Assembly (NCBI RefSeq): GCF_051014685.1
Contig: NW_027479307.1
Coordinates: forward strand, 62,001-126,000
Direction: 5' to 3'
Length of the DNA stretch: 64,000 nucleotides
DNA from: Ptiloglossa arizonensis
Lineage: Eukaryota; Arthropoda; Insecta; Hymenoptera; Colletidae
The translations under genes were made by a program, and so were the position numbers. Positions 11,405 to 24,849 of the stretch are shown here, one piece after another (within the stretch, counting starts at the first letter, position 1; every line of letters begins with the position of its first letter). The notes beneath the pieces are model-generated. The model ran no database searches. It saw only the letters and a program-made list of their open reading frames with translations, and was not told the origin of the DNA.

Positions 11405-14400
11405 ACGGAGAAAGAAACGGAGAAACGGAGAAATAAATGGAGAAACGAAGAAATAAACGGAGAAACGAACAAGGAAACGGACAAACAAAGAATGAAACGG
11501 AGAAACGGAGAAATAAATGGAGAAACGAAGAAATAAACGGAGAAACGAACAAAGAAACGGAGAAACGAAGAAAGAAACGGAGAAACGGAGAAATAAATGG
11601 AGAAACGAAGAAATAAACGGAGAAACGAAGAAAGAAACGGAGAAACGAAGAAAGAACCGGAGCAACGAATCAAGAAACGGAGAAACGAACAAAGAAACGT
11701 AGAAACGGAGAAATAAATGGAGAAACGAAGAAAGAAACGGAGAAACGAGGAAAGAAACGGAGAAACGAAGAAAGAAACGGAGAAGCGAACAAAGAAACGG
11801 TGAAACGAAGAAAGAAACGGAGAAACGAAGAAAGAAACGGAGAAACGAAGAAAGAAACGGAGAAACGAAGATAGAAACGGAGATACGAACAAATAAACGG
11901 ACAAACGAAGAAAGAAACGGAGAAACGAAGAAAGAAACGGAGAAACGAAGAAAGAAACGGAGAAACGAAGAAAGAAACGGAGAAACGGAGAAAGAAACGG
12001 AGAAACGGAGAAATAAATGGAGAAACGAAGAAATAAACGGAGAAACGAACAAGGAAACGGACAAACAAAGAATGAAACGGAGAAACGGAGAAATAAATGG
12101 AGAAACGAAGAAATAAACGGAGAAACGAACAAAGAAACGGAGAAACGAAGAAAGAAACGGAGAAACGGAGAAATAAATGGAGAAACGAAGAAATAAACGG
12201 AGAAACGAAGAAAGAAACGGAGAAACGAAGAAAGAACCGGAGCAACGAATCAAGAAACGGAGAAACGAACAAAGAAACGTAGAAACGGAGAAATAAATGG
12301 AGAAACGAAGAAAGAAACGGAGAAACGAGGAAAGAAACGGCGAAACGAAGAAAGAAACGGAGAAGCGAACAAAGAAACGGAGAAACGAAGAAAGAAACGG
12401 AGAAACGAAGAAAGAAACGGAGAAACGAAGAAAGAAACGGAGAAACGATGAAAGAAACGGAGAAATGAACAAAGAAACGGAGAAACGAAGAAAGAAACGG
12501 AGAAACGGAGAAATAAATGGAGAAACGAAGAAATAAACGGAGAAACAAACCATGAAACGGAGAAACGAAGAAAGAAACGGAGAATCGAAGAAAGAAATGG
12601 AGAAACGAAGAAAGAAACGGAGAAACGAAGATAGAAACGGAGATACGAACAAATAAACGGAGAAACGAAGAAAGAAACGGAGAAACGAAGAAAGAAACGG
12701 AGACACGAAGGAAGAAACGGAGAAACGAAGAAAGAAACGGAGAAAAGAACAAAGAAACGGAGAAACGAACAAAGAAACGGAGAAACGAAGAAAGAAACGG
12801 AGGAACGAAGAAAGAACCGGAGAAACGAACAAAGAAACGGAGAAACGAACAAAGAAACGGAGAAACGATGAAAGAAACGGAGAAATGAACAAAGAAACGG
12901 AGAAACGAAGAAAGAAACGGAGAAACGGAGAAATAAATGGAGAAACGAAGAAATAAACGGAGAAACAAACCAGGAAACGGAGAAACGAAGAAAGAAACGG
13001 AGAATCGAAAAAAGAAATGGAGAAACGAAGAAAGAAACGGAGAAACTGAGAAATAAATGGAGAAACAAAGAAATAAACGGAGAAACGAACAAGGAAACGG
13101 AGAAACGAAGAAAGAAACGGAGAAACGGAGAAATAAATGGAGAAACGAAGAAATAAACTGAGAAACGAAGAAAGGAACGGAGAAACGAAGAAAGAAACGG
13201 AGAAACGAAGAAAGAAACGGAGATTCGATGAAAGAAACGGAGTAACGAAGAAAGAAACGGAGAATCGGAGAAATAAATGGATAAACGAAGAAATAAACGG
13301 AGAAACGAAGATAGAAACGGAGATACGAACAAATAAACGGAGAAACGAAGAAAGAAACGGAGAAACGAAGAAAGAAACGGAGACACGAAGGAAGAAACGG
13401 AGAAACGAAGAAAGAAACGGAGAAAAGAACAAAGAAACGGAGAAACGAACAAAGAAACGGAGAAACGAAGAAAGAAACGGAGGAACGAAGAAAGAAACGG
13501 AGAAGCGAACAAAGAAACGGAGAAACGAAGAAAGAAACGGAGAAACGAAGAAAGAAACGGAGAAACGAAGAACGAAACGGAGAAACGATGAAAGAAACGG
13601 AGAAATGAACAAAGAAACGGAGAAACGAAGAAAGAAACGGAGAAACGGAGAAATAAATGGAGAAACGAAGAAATAAACGGAGAAACAAACCAGGAAACGG
13701 AGAAACGAAGAAAGAAACGGAGAATCGAAGAAAGAAATGGAGAAACGAAGAAAGAAACGGAGAAACGAAGAAAGAAACGGAGATACGAACAAATAAACGG
13801 AGAAACGAAGAAAGAAACGGAGAAACGAAGAAAGAAACGGAGACACGAATAAAGAAACGGAGAAACGAACAAAGAAACGTAGAAACAGAGAAATAAATGG
13901 AGAAACGAAGAAATAAACGGAGAAACGAACAAGGAAACCGAGAAACGAAGAAAGAAACGAAGAAACTAAGAAAGAAACGGATAAACGAAGAAAGAAACGG
14001 AGAAACGAAGAAAGAAACGGAGAAACGAAGAAAGAAACGGAGAAACGATGAAAGAAACGGAGAAACGAAGAAAGAAATGGAGAAACGGAGAAAGAAACGG
14101 AGAAATAAATGGAGAAACGAAGAAATAAACGGAGAAACGAACAAGGAAACGGACAAACAAAGAATGAAACGGAGAAACGGAGAAATAAATGGAGAAACGA
14201 AGAAATAAACGGAGAAACGAACAAAGAAACGGAGAAACGAAGAAAGAAACGGAGAAACGGAGAAATAAATGGAGAAACGAAGAAATAAACGGAGAAACGA
14301 ACAAAGAAACGGAGAAACGAAGAAAGAAACGGAGAAACGGAGAAATAAATGGAGAAACGAAGAAATAAACGGAGAAACAAACCAGGAAACGGAGAAACGA

Positions 14401-14496
14401 AGAAAGAAACGGAGAATCGAAGAAAGAAATGGAGAAACGAAGAAAGAAACGGAGAAACGAAGAAAGAAACGGAGAAACGAAGAAAGAAATGGAGAA
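11405..14496 (+). repeat. HOR-3 copy 1 (3,092 bp)
   Basis: Markers acgaacaagg at 11,465, acgaatcaag at 11,665 and 12,245, and aaactgag at about 13,150 recur at +3,092. Inside it, 11,665-12,244 is a 580-bp block repeated in tandem. Its right part (13,137 onward) overlaps the segment shared with HOR-2 at a 3,472-bp offset, so this HOR is a composite of older blocks. Confidence 0.8.
14105..14116 (+). other. Register break: third copy of 12-bp short unit
   Basis: Same ataaatggagaa junction as at 7,921 and 10,633, 3,472 bp after the latter. Phase becomes 17 (mod 20) and stays there to about 21,660. Confidence 0.9.
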
Positions 14497-16400
14497 ACGG
14501 AGAAAGAAACGGAGAAACGGAGAAATAAATGGAGAAACGAAGAAATAAACGGAGAAACGAACAAGGAAACGGACAAACAAAGAATGAAACGGAGAAACGG
14601 AGAAATAAATGGAGAAAGGAAGAAATAAACGGAGAAACGAACAAAGAAACGGAGAAACGAAGAAAGAAACGGAGAAACGGAGAAATAAATGGAGAAACGA
14701 AGAAATAAACGGAGAAACGAAGAAAGAAACGGAGAAACGAAGAAAGAACCGGAGCAACGAATCAAGAAACGGAGAAACGAACAAAGAAACGTAGAAACGG
14801 AGAAATAAATGGAGAAACGAAGAAAGAAACGGAGAAACGAGGAAAGAAACGGAGAAACGAAGAAAGAAACGGAGAAGCGAACAAAGAAACGGTGAAACGA
14901 AGAAAGAAACGGAGAAACGAAGAAAGAAACGGAGAAACGAAGAAAGAAACGGAGAAACGAAGATAGAAACGGAGATACGAACAAATAAACGGACAAACGA
15001 AGAAAGAAACGGAGAAACGAAGAAAGAAACGGAGAAACGAAGAAAGAAACGGAGAAACGAAGAAAGAAACGGAGAAACGGAGAAAGAAACGGAGAAACGG
15101 AGAAATAAATGGAGAAACGAAGAAATAAACGGAGAAACGAACAAGGAAACGGACAAACAAAGAATGAAACGGAGAAACGGAGAAATAAATGGAGAAACGA
15201 AGAAATAAACGGAGAAACGAACAAAGAAACGGAGAAACGAAGAAAGAAACGGAGAAACGGAGAAATAAATGGAGAAACGAAGAAATAAACGGAGAAACGA
15301 AGAAAGAAACGGAGAAACGAAGAAAGAACCGGAGCAACGAATCAAGAAACGGAGAAACGAACAAAGAAACGTAGAAACGGAGAAATAAATGGAGAAACGA
15401 AGAAAGAAACGGAGAAACGAGGAAAGAAACGGCGAAACGAAGAAAGAAACGGAGAAGCGAACAAAGAAACGGAGAAACGAAGAAAGAAACGGAGAAACGA
15501 AGAAAGAAACGGAGAAACGAAGAAAGAAACGGAGAAACGATGAAAGAAACGGAGAAATGAACAAAGAAACGGAGAAACGAAGAAAGAAACGGAGAAACGG
15601 AGAAATAAATGGAGAAACGAAGAAATAAACGGAGAAACAAACCATGAAACGGAGAAAGGAAGAAAGAAACGGAGAATCGAAGAAAGAAATGGAGAAACGA
15701 AGAAAGAAACGGAGAAACGAAGATAGAAACGGAGATACGAACAAATAAACGGAGAAACGAAGAAAGAAACGGAGAAACGAAGAAAGAAACGGAGACACGA
15801 AGGAAGAAACGGAGAAACGAAGAAAGAAACGGAGAAAAGAACAAAGAAACGGAGAAACGAACAAAGAAACGGAGAAACGAAGAAAGAAACGGAGGAACGA
15901 AGAAAGAACCGGAGAAACGAACAAAGAAACGGAGAAACGAACAAAGAAACGGAGAAACGATGAAAGAAACGGAGAAATGAACAAAGAAACGGAGAAACGA
16001 AGAAAGAAACGGAGAAACGGAGAAATAAATGGAGAAACGAAGAAATAAACGGAGAAACAAACCAGGAAACGGAGAAACGAAGAAAGAAACGGAGAATCGA
16101 AAAAAGAAATGGAGAAACGAAGAAAGAAACGGAGAAACTGAGAAATAAATGGAGAAACAAAGAAATAAACGGAGAAACGAACAAGGAAACGGAGAAACGA
16201 AGAAAGAAACGGAGAAACGGAGAAATAAATGGAGAAACGAAGAAATAAACTGAGAAACGAAGAAAGGAACGGAGAAACGAAGAAAGAAACGGAGAAACGA
16301 AGAAAGAAACGGAGATTCGATGAAAGAAACGGAGTAACGAAGAAAGAAACGGAGAATCGGAGAAATAAATGGATAAACGAAGAAATAAACGGAGAAACGA
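14497..16400 (+). repeat. HOR-3 copy 2, partial
   Basis: Matches 11,405-13,308 at a 3,092-bp offset (acgaacaagg at 14,557, acgaatcaag at 14,757 and 15,337), with isolated substitutions such as gaaaggaag at about 14,613. Homology stops near 16,400, where the agatag/agatacgaac units of copy 1 are replaced by agacacga. Confidence 0.8.
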
Positions 16401-17256
16401 AGAAAGAAACGGAGACACGAAGAAAGAAACGGAGAAACGAAGAAAGAAACGGAGAAACGAACAAAGAAACGGAGAAACGAACAAAGAAACGTAGAAACGG
16501 AGAAATAAATAGAGAAACGAAGAAATAAACGGAGAAACGAACAAGGAAACCGAGAAACGAAGAAAGAAACGGAGAAACGAAGAAAGAAACGGAGAAACGA
16601 AGAAAGAAACGGAGATACGATGAAAGAAACGGAGTAACGAAGAAAGAAACGGAGAAATGAACAAAGAAACGGAGAAACGAAGAAAGAAACGGAGAAACGG
16701 AGAAATAAATGGAGAAACGAAGAAATAAACGGAGAAACAAACCAGGAAACGGAGAAACGAAGAAAGAAACGGAGAATCGAAGAAAGAAATGGAGAAACGA
16801 AGAAAGAAACGGAGAAACGAAGAAAGAAACGGAGATACGAACAAATAAACGGAGAAACGATGAAAGAAACGGAGAAACGAAGAAAGAAACGGAGACACGA
16901 AGAAAGAAACGGAGAAACGAACAAAGAAACGTAGACACAGAGAAATAAATGGAGAAACGAAGAAATAAACGGAGAAACGAACAAGGAAACCGAGAAACGA
17001 AGAATGAAACGAAGAAACTAAGAAAGAAACGGATAAACGAAGAAAGAAACGGAGAAACGAAGAAAGAAACGGAGAAACGAAGAAAGAAACGGAGAAACGA
17101 TGAAAGAAACGGAGAAATGAACAAAGAAACGGAGAAACGAAGAAAGAAACGGAGAAACGGAGAAATAAATGGAGAAACGACGAAATAAACGGAGAAACAA
17201 ACCAGGAAACGGAGAAACGAAGAAAGAAACGGAGAATCGAAGAAAGAAATGGAGAA
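15017..17256 (+). repeat. 2,240-bp HOR, copy 1
   Basis: From about 15,017 to 16,655 the variant order (acaaagaatg, acgaatcaag at 15,337, acaaaccatg, gattcgatg, agacacga) recurs 2,240 bp later. The right part, about 16,680-17,180, instead matches 19,100-19,600 at 2,420 bp. Overlaps HOR-3 copy 2. Confidence 0.75.
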
Positions 17257-18895
17257 ACGAAGAAAGAAACGGAGAAACGAAGAAAGAAACGGAGAAACGA
17301 AGAAAGAAACGGAGAAACGGAGAAAGAAACGGAGAAACGGAGAAATAAATGGAGAAACGAAGAAATAAACGGAGAAACGAACAAGGAAACGGACAAACAA
17401 AGAATGAAACCGAGAAACGGAGAAATAAATGGAGAAACAAAGAAATAAACGGAGAAACGAACAAAGAAACGGAGAAACGAACAAAGAAACGGAGAAACGG
17501 AGAAATAAATGGAGAAACGAAGAAATAAACGGAGAAACGAAGAAAGAAACGGAGAAACGAAGAAAGAACCGGAGCAACGAATCAAGAAACGGAGAAACGA
17601 ACAAAGAAACGTAGAAACGGAGAAATAAATGGAGAAACGAAGAAAGAAACGGAGAAACGAGGAAAGAAACGGAGAAACGAAGAAAGAAACGGAGAAGCGA
17701 ACAAAGAAACGGAGAAACGAAGAAAGAAACGGAGAAACGAAGAAAGAAACGGAGAAACGAAGAAAGAAACGGAGAAACGATGAAAGAAACGGAGAAATGA
17801 ACAAAGAAACGGAGAAACGAAGAAAGAAACGGAGAAACGGAGAAATAAATGGAGAAACGAAGAAATAAACGGAGAAACAAACCATGAAACGGAGAAACGA
17901 AGAAAGAAACGGAGAATCGAAGAAAGAAATGGAGAAACGAAGAAAGAAACGGAGAAACGAAGATAGAAACGGAGATACGAACAAATAAACGCAGAAACGA
18001 AGAAAGAAACGGAGAAACGAAGAAAGAAACGGAGACACGAAGGAAGAAACGGAGAAACGAAGAAAGAAACGGAGAAAAGAACAAAGAAACGGAGAAACGA
18101 ACAAAGAAACGGAGAAACGAAGAAAGAAACGGAGGAACGAAGAAAGAACCGGAGAAACGAACAAAGAAACGGAGAAACGAACAAAGAAACGGAGAAACGA
18201 TGAAAGAAACGGAGAAATGAACAAAGAAACGGAGAAACGAAGAAAGAAACGGAGAAACGGAGAAATAAATGGAGAAACGAAGAAATAAACGGAGAAACAA
18301 ACCAGGAAACGGAGAAACGAAGAAAGAAACGGGGAATCGAAGAAAGAAATGGAGAAACGAAGAAAGAAACGGAGAAACTGAGAAATAAATGGAGAAACAA
18401 AGAAATAAACGGAGAAACGAACAAGGAAACGGAGAAACGAAGAAAGAAACGGAGAAACGGAGAAATAAATGGAGAAACGAAGAAATAAACGGAGAAACGA
18501 AGAAAGGAACGGAGAAACGAAGAAAGAAACGGAGAAACGAAGAAAGAAACGGAGATTCGATGAAAGAAACGGAGTAACGAAGAAAGAAACGGAGAATCGG
18601 AGAAATAAATGGATAAACGAAGAAATAAACGGAGAAACGAAGAAAGAAACGGAGACACGAAGAAAGAAACGGAGAAACGAAGAAAGAAACGGAGAAACGA
18701 ACAAAGAAACGGAGAAACGAACAAAGAAACGTAGAAACGGAGAAATAAATAGAGAAACGAAGAAATAAACGGAGAAACGAACAAGGAAACCGAGAAACGA
18801 AGAAAGAAACGGAGAAACGAAGAAAGAAACGGAGAAACGAAGAAAGAAACGGAGATACGATGAAAGAAACGGAGTAACGAAGAAAGAAACGGAGA
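17257..18895 (+). repeat. 2,240-bp HOR, copy 2
   Basis: Second copy, with acgaatcaag at 17,577. It diverges from copy 1 at about 18,896, where acggagaaat replaces atgaacaaag. Its first kilobase is also the partner of window positions 81-1,080. Confidence 0.75.
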
Positions 18896-20496
18896 AACGG
18901 AGAAATAAATGGAGAAACGAAGAAATAAACGGAGAAACGAGGAAAGAAACGGAGAAACGAAGAAAGAAACGGAGAAGCGAACAAAGAAACGGAGAAACGA
19001 AGAAAGAAACGGAGAAACGAAGAAAGAAACGGAGAAACGAAGAACGAAACGGAGAAACGATGAAAGAAACGGAGAAATGAACAAAGAAACGGAGAAACGA
19101 AGAAAGAAACGGAGAAACGGAGAAATAAATGGAGAAACGAAGAAATAAACGGAGAAACAAACCAGGAAACGGAGAAACGAAGAAAGAAACGGAGAATCGA
19201 AGAAAGAAATGGAGAAACGAAGAAAGAAACGGAGAAACGAAGAAAGATACGGAGATACGAACAAATAAACGGAGAAACGAAGAAAGAAACGGAGAAACGA
19301 AGAAAGAAACGGAGACACGAAGAAAGAAACGGAGGAACGAACAAAGAAACGTAGAAACAGAGAAATAAATGGAGAAACGAAGAAATAAACGGAGAAACGA
19401 ACAAGGAAACCGAGAAACGAAGAAAGAAACGAAGAAACTAAGAAAGAAACGGATAAACGAAGAAAGAAACGGAGAAACGAAGAAAGAAACGGAGAAACGA
19501 AGAAAGAAACGGAGAAACGATGAAAGAAACGGAGAAATGAACAAAGAAACGGGGAAACGAACAAAGAAACGGAGAAACGAACAAAGAAACGGAGAAACGA
19601 AGAAAGAAACGGAGAAACGAAGAAAGAAACGGAGGAACGAAGAAAGAACCGGAGAAACGAACAAAGAAACGGAGAAACGAACAAAGAAACGGAGAAACGA
19701 AGAAAGAAACGGAGAAACGGAGAAATAAATGGAGATACAAAGAAATAAACGGAGAAACGAACATGGAAACGGAGAAACGAAGAAAGAAACGGAGAAACGG
19801 AGAAATAAATGGAGAAACGAAGAAATAAACGGAGAAACGAAGAAAGGAACGGAGAAACGAAGAAAGAAACGGAGAAACGAAGAAAGAAACGGAGATTCGA
19901 TGAAAGAAACGGAGTAACGAAGAAAGAAACGGAGAATCGGAGAAATAAATGGATAAACGAAGAAATAAACGGAGAAACGAAGAAAGAAACGGAGAAACGA
20001 AGAAAGAAACGGAGAAACGGAGAAAGAAACGGAGAAACGGAGAAATAAATGGAGAAACGAAGAAATAAACGGAGAAACGAACAAGGAAACGGACAAATGA
20101 AGAATGAAACGGAGAAACGGAGAAATAAATGGAGAAACGAAGAAATAAACGGAGAAACGAAGAAAGCAACGGCGAAACGAAGAAAGAAACAGAGAAACGA
20201 AGAAAGAAACGGAGATTCGATGAAAGAAACGGAGTAACGAAGAAAGAAACGGAGAAACGGAGAAATAAATGGAGAAACGAAGAAATTAACCGAGAAACGG
20301 AGAAAGAAACGGAGAAACGAACAAAGAAACGGAGAAACGAACAAAGAAACGGAGAAACGAACAAAGAAACGTAGAAACGGAGAAATAAATGGAGAAACGA
20401 ACAAGGAAACCGAGAAACGAAGAAAGAAACGGAGAAGCGAAGAAAGAAACGGAGAAACGAAGAAAGAAACGGAGATACGATGAAAGAAACGGAGTA
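18896..20496 (+). repeat. Mosaic satellite segment
   Basis: In register throughout. Markers are acagagaaat at 19,357, acatgg at about 19,760, gattcgatg at about 19,895 and 20,215, and aaattaacc at about 20,283. It combines pieces of HOR-1 (19,729 onward resembles 2,273 onward) and HOR-2 with no tandem copy of its own. Confidence 0.7.
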
Positions 20497-21656
20497 ACGA
20501 AGAAAGAAACGGAGAAACGGAGAAATAAATGGAGAAACGAAGAAATAAACGGAGAAACGAACCAGGAAACGGAGAAACGAAGAAAGAAACGGAGAATCGA
20601 AGAAAGAAATGGAGAAACGAAGAAAGAAACGGAGAAACGAAGAAAGAAACGGAGATACGAACAAATAAACGGAGAAACGAAGAAAGAAACGGAGAAACGA
20701 AGAAAGAAACGGAGACACGAAGAAAGAAACGGAGAAACGAAGAAAGAAACGGAGAAACGAACAAAGAAACGGACAAACGAACAAAGAAACGTAGAAACGG
20801 AGAAATAAATGGAGAAACGAAGAAAGAAACGGAGAAACGAGGAAAGAAACGGAGAAACGAAGAAAGAAACGGAGAAGCGAACAAAGAAACGGAGAAACGA
20901 AGAAAGAAACGGAGAAACGAAGAAAGAAACGGTGAAACGAAGAACGAAACGGAGAAACGATGAAAGAAACGGAGAAATGAACAAAGAAACGGAGAAACGA
21001 AGAAAGAAACGGAGAAACGGAGAAATAAATGGAGAAACGAAGAAATAAACGGAGAAACAAACCAGGAAACGGAGAAACGAAGAAAGAAACGGAGAATCGA
21101 AGATAGAAATGGAGAAACGAAGAAAGAAACGGAGAAACGAAGAAAGAAACGGAGATACGAACAAATAAACGGAGAAACGAAGAAAGAAACGGAGAAACGA
21201 AGAAAGAAACGGAGACACGAAGAAAGAAACGGAGAAACGAAGAAAGAAACGGAGAAACGAACAAAGAAACGGACAAACGAACAAAGAAACGTAGAAACGG
21301 AGAAATAAATGGAGAAACGAAGAAAGAAACGGAGAAACGAGGAAAGAAACGGAGAAACGAAGAAAGAAACGGAGAAGCGAACAAAGAAACGGAGAAACGA
21401 AGAAAGAAACGGAGAAACGAAGAAAGAAACGGAGAAACGAAGAAAGAAACGGAGAAACGATGAAAGAAACGGAGAAATGAACAAAGAAACGGAGAAACGA
21501 AGAAAGAAACGGAGAAACGGAGAAATAAATGGAGAAACGAAGAAATAAACGGAGAAACAAACCATGAAACGGAGAAACGAAGAAAGAAACGGAGAATCGA
21601 AGAAAGAAATGGAGAAACGAAGAAAGAAACGGAGAAACGAAGATAGAAACGGAGAA
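20497..21656 (+). repeat. 500-bp HOR, about 2.3 copies
   Basis: Markers acgaaccagg at 20,557, acaaaccagg at 21,057 and acaaaccatg at 21,557 are exactly 500 bp apart, and the units between them keep the same order: tcgaag...aaatgg, agatacgaacaaat, agacacga, aaacggac, aaacgtag, acgaggaaag, gcgaacaaag. Five hundred is 25 units, so register is kept. Confidence 0.85.
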
Positions 21657-21710
21657 ACGAAGAAAGAAACAAAGAAAGAAACGAAGAAACGAAGAAAGAA
21701 ACGGAGAATC
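21657..21710 (+). other. Scrambled junction and register break
   Basis: The 20-mer is replaced by acgaagaaag, aaacaaagaaag, aaacgaag, aaacgaagaaag: 8- and 12-bp pieces. Phase shifts from 17 to 9 (mod 20). It has no second copy in the window and ends the 500-bp HOR. Confidence 0.8.
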
Positions 21711-22989
21711 GGAGAAATAAATGGAGAAACGAAGGAATAAACCGAGAAACGGAGAGAGAAACGCAGAAACGAACAAAGAAACGGAGAAACGAACAAAGAA
21801 ACGGAGAAGCGAAGAAAGAAAAGAAGAAACGAACAAAGAAACGGAGAAACGGAGAAATAAATGGAGAAACGAAGAAATAAACGGAGAAACGAAGAAAGAA
21901 ACGGAGAAACGAAGAAAGAACCGGAGCAACGAATCAAGAAACGGAGAAACGAACAAAGAAACGTAGAAACGGAGAAATAAATGGAGAAACGAAGAAAGAA
22001 ACGGAGAAACGAGGAAAGAAACGGAGAAACGAAGAAAGAAACGGAGAAGCGAACAAAGAAACGGAGAAACGAAGAAAGAAACGGAGAAACGAAGAAAGAA
22101 ACGGAGAAACGAAGAAAGAAACGGAGAAACGATGAAAGAAACGGAGAAATGAACAAAGAAACGGAGAAACGAAGAAAGAAACGGAGAAACGGAGAAATAA
22201 ATGGAGAAACGAAGAAATAAACGGAGAAACAAACCATGAAACGGAGAAACGAAGAAAGAAACGGAGAATCGAAGAAAGAAATGGAGAAACGAAGAAAGAA
22301 ACGGAGAAACGAAGATAGAAACGGAGATACGAACAAATAAACGGAGAAACGAAGAAAGAAACGGAGAAACGAAGAAAGAAACGGAGACACGAAGGAAGAA
22401 ACGGAGAAACGAAGAAAGAAACGGAGAAAAGAACAAAGAAACGGAGAAACGAACAAAGAAACGGAGAAACGAAGAAAGAAACGGAGGAACGAAGAAAGAA
22501 CCGGAGAAACGAACAAAGAAACGGAGAAACGAACAAAGAAACGGAGAAACGAAGAAAGAAACGGAGAAACGATGAAAGAAACGGAGAAATGAACAAAGAA
22601 ACGGAGAAACGAAGAAAGAAACGGAGAAACGGAGAAATAAATGGAGAAACGAAGAAATAAACGGAGAAACAAACCAGGAAACGGAGAAACGAAGAAAGAA
22701 ACGGGGAATCGAAGAAAGAAATGGAGAAACGAAGAAAGAAACGGAGAAACTGAGAAATAAATGGAGAAACAAAGAAATAAACGGAGAAACGAACAAGGAA
22801 ACGGAGAAACGAAGAAAGAAACGGAGAAACGGAGAAATAAATGGAGAAACGAAGAAATAAACGGAGAAACGAAGAAAGAAACGGAGACACGAAGAAAGAA
22901 ACGGAGAAACGAAGAAAGAAACGGAGAAACGAACAAAGAAACGTAGAAACGGAGAAATAAATAGAGAAACGAAGAAATAAACGGAGAAA
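21711..22989 (+). repeat. Mosaic segment with acgaatcaag block
   Basis: After the junction come accgag, acgcag and gaaaagaag variants, then acgaatcaag at 21,929. From there the order matches 17,577 onward at a 4,352-bp offset for about 0.6 kb or more. Register is unbroken. Confidence 0.7.
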
Positions 22990-24849
22990 CGAACAAGGAA
23001 ACCGAGAAACGAAGAAAGAAACGGAGAAACGGAGAAATAAATGGAGAAACGAAGAAATAAACGGAGAAACGAAGAAAGAAACGGAGAAACGAAGAAAGAA
23101 ACGGAGAAACGAACAAAGAAACGGACAAACGAACAAAGAAACGTAGAAACGGAGAAATAAATGGAGAAACGAAGAAAGAAACGGAGAAACGAAGAAAGAA
23201 ACGGAGATACGAACAAATAAACGGAGAAACGAAGAAAGAAACGGAGAAACGAAGAAACAAACGGAGACACGAAGAAAGAAACGGAGAAACGAACAAAGAA
23301 ACGTAGAAACAGAGAAATAAATGGAGAAACGAAGAAATAAACGGAGAAACGAACAAGGAAACCGAGAAACGAAGAAAGAAACGAAGAAACTAAGAAAGAA
23401 ACGGAGAAACGAAGAAAGAAACGGAGAAACGGAGAAAGAAACGGAGAAACGGAGAAATAAATGGAGAAACGAAGAAATAAACGGAGAAACGAACAAGGAA
23501 ACGGACAAACGAGGAATGAAACGGAGAAACGGAGAAATAAATGGAGAAACGAAGAAATAAACGGAGAAACGAACAAAGAAACGGAGAAACGAAGAAAGAA
23601 ACGGAGAAACGGAGAAATAAATGGAGAAACGAAGAAATAAACGGAGAAACGAACAAGGAAACCGAGAAACGAAGAAAGAAACGAAGAAACTAAGAAAGAA
23701 ACGGATAAACGAAGAAAGAAACGGAGAAACGAAGAAAGAAACGGAGAAACGAAGAAACAAACGGAGAAACGATGAAAGAAACGGAGAAATGAACAAAGAA
23801 ACGGAGAAACGAAAAAAGAAACGGAGAAACGGAGAAATAAATGGAGAAACGAAGAAATAAACGGAGAAACAAACCAGGAAACGGAGAAACGAAGAAAGAA
23901 ACGGAGAATCGAAGAAAGAAATGGAGAAACGAAGAAATAAACGGAGAAACGAAGAAAGAAACGGAGAAGCGAACAAAGAAACGGAGAAACGAAGAAAGAA
24001 ACGGAGAAACGAAGAAAGAAACGGAGAAACGAAGAACGAAACGGAGAAACGATGAAAGAAACGGAGAAATGAACAAAGAAACGGAGAAACGAAGAAAGAA
24101 ACGGAGAAACGGAGAAATAAATGGAGAAACGAAGAAATAAACGGAGAAACAAACCAGGAAACGGAGAAACGAAGAAAGAAACGGAGAATCGAAGAAAGAA
24201 ATGGAGAAACGAAGAAAGAAACGGAGAAACGAAGAAAGAAACGGAGATACGAACAAATAAACGGAGAAACGAAGAAAGAAACGGAGAAACGAAGAAACAA
24301 ACGGAGACACGAAGAAAGAAACGGAGAAACGAACAAAGAAACGTAGAAACAGAGAAATAAATGGAGAAACGAAGAAATAAACGGAGAAACGAACAAGGAA
24401 ACCGAGAAACGAAGAAAGAAACGAAGAAACTAAGAAAGAAACGGATAAACGAAGAAAGAAACGGAGAAACGAAGAAAGAAACGGAGAAACGATGAAAGAA
24501 ACGGAGAAATGAACAATGAAACGGAGAAACGAAAAAAGAAACGGAGAAACGGAGAAATAAATGGAGAAACGAAGAAATAAACGGAGAAACAAACCAGGAA
24601 ACGGAGAAACGAAGAAAGAAACGGAGAATCGAAGAAAGAAATGGAGAAACGAAGAAAGAAACGGAGAAACGAAGAAAGAAACGGAGAAACGAAGAAAGAA
24701 ACGGAGAAACGGAGAAAGAAACGGAGAAACGGAGAAATAAATGGAGAAACGAAGAAATAAACGGAGAAACGAACAAGGAAACGGACAAACGAGGAATGAA
24801 ACGGAGAAACGCAGAAATAAATGGAGAAACGAAGAAATAAACGGAGAAA
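22990..24849 (+). repeat. HOR-4 copy 1 (1,860 bp)
   Basis: Markers acagagaaat at 23,309 and 24,349, aaacaaacgg units, acgaggaatg at about 23,510 and acgaaaaaag at about 23,809 all recur 1,860 bp later. 1,860 is 93 units, so register is kept. Confidence 0.88.

Noticed and set aside
4370..14644. 3,424-codon minus-strand frame with Phe/Ser/Leu repeats resembling a membrane protein
   Set aside because: Same composition effect; several reverse frames overlap it. It is ended by the rare TTA variant at about 4,370, not by a gene boundary.
21657..21710. Possible mobile-element insertion scar at the scrambled junction
   Set aside because: Only satellite-derived 8- and 12-bp pieces are present; no terminal inverted repeats, target-site duplication or foreign sequence.
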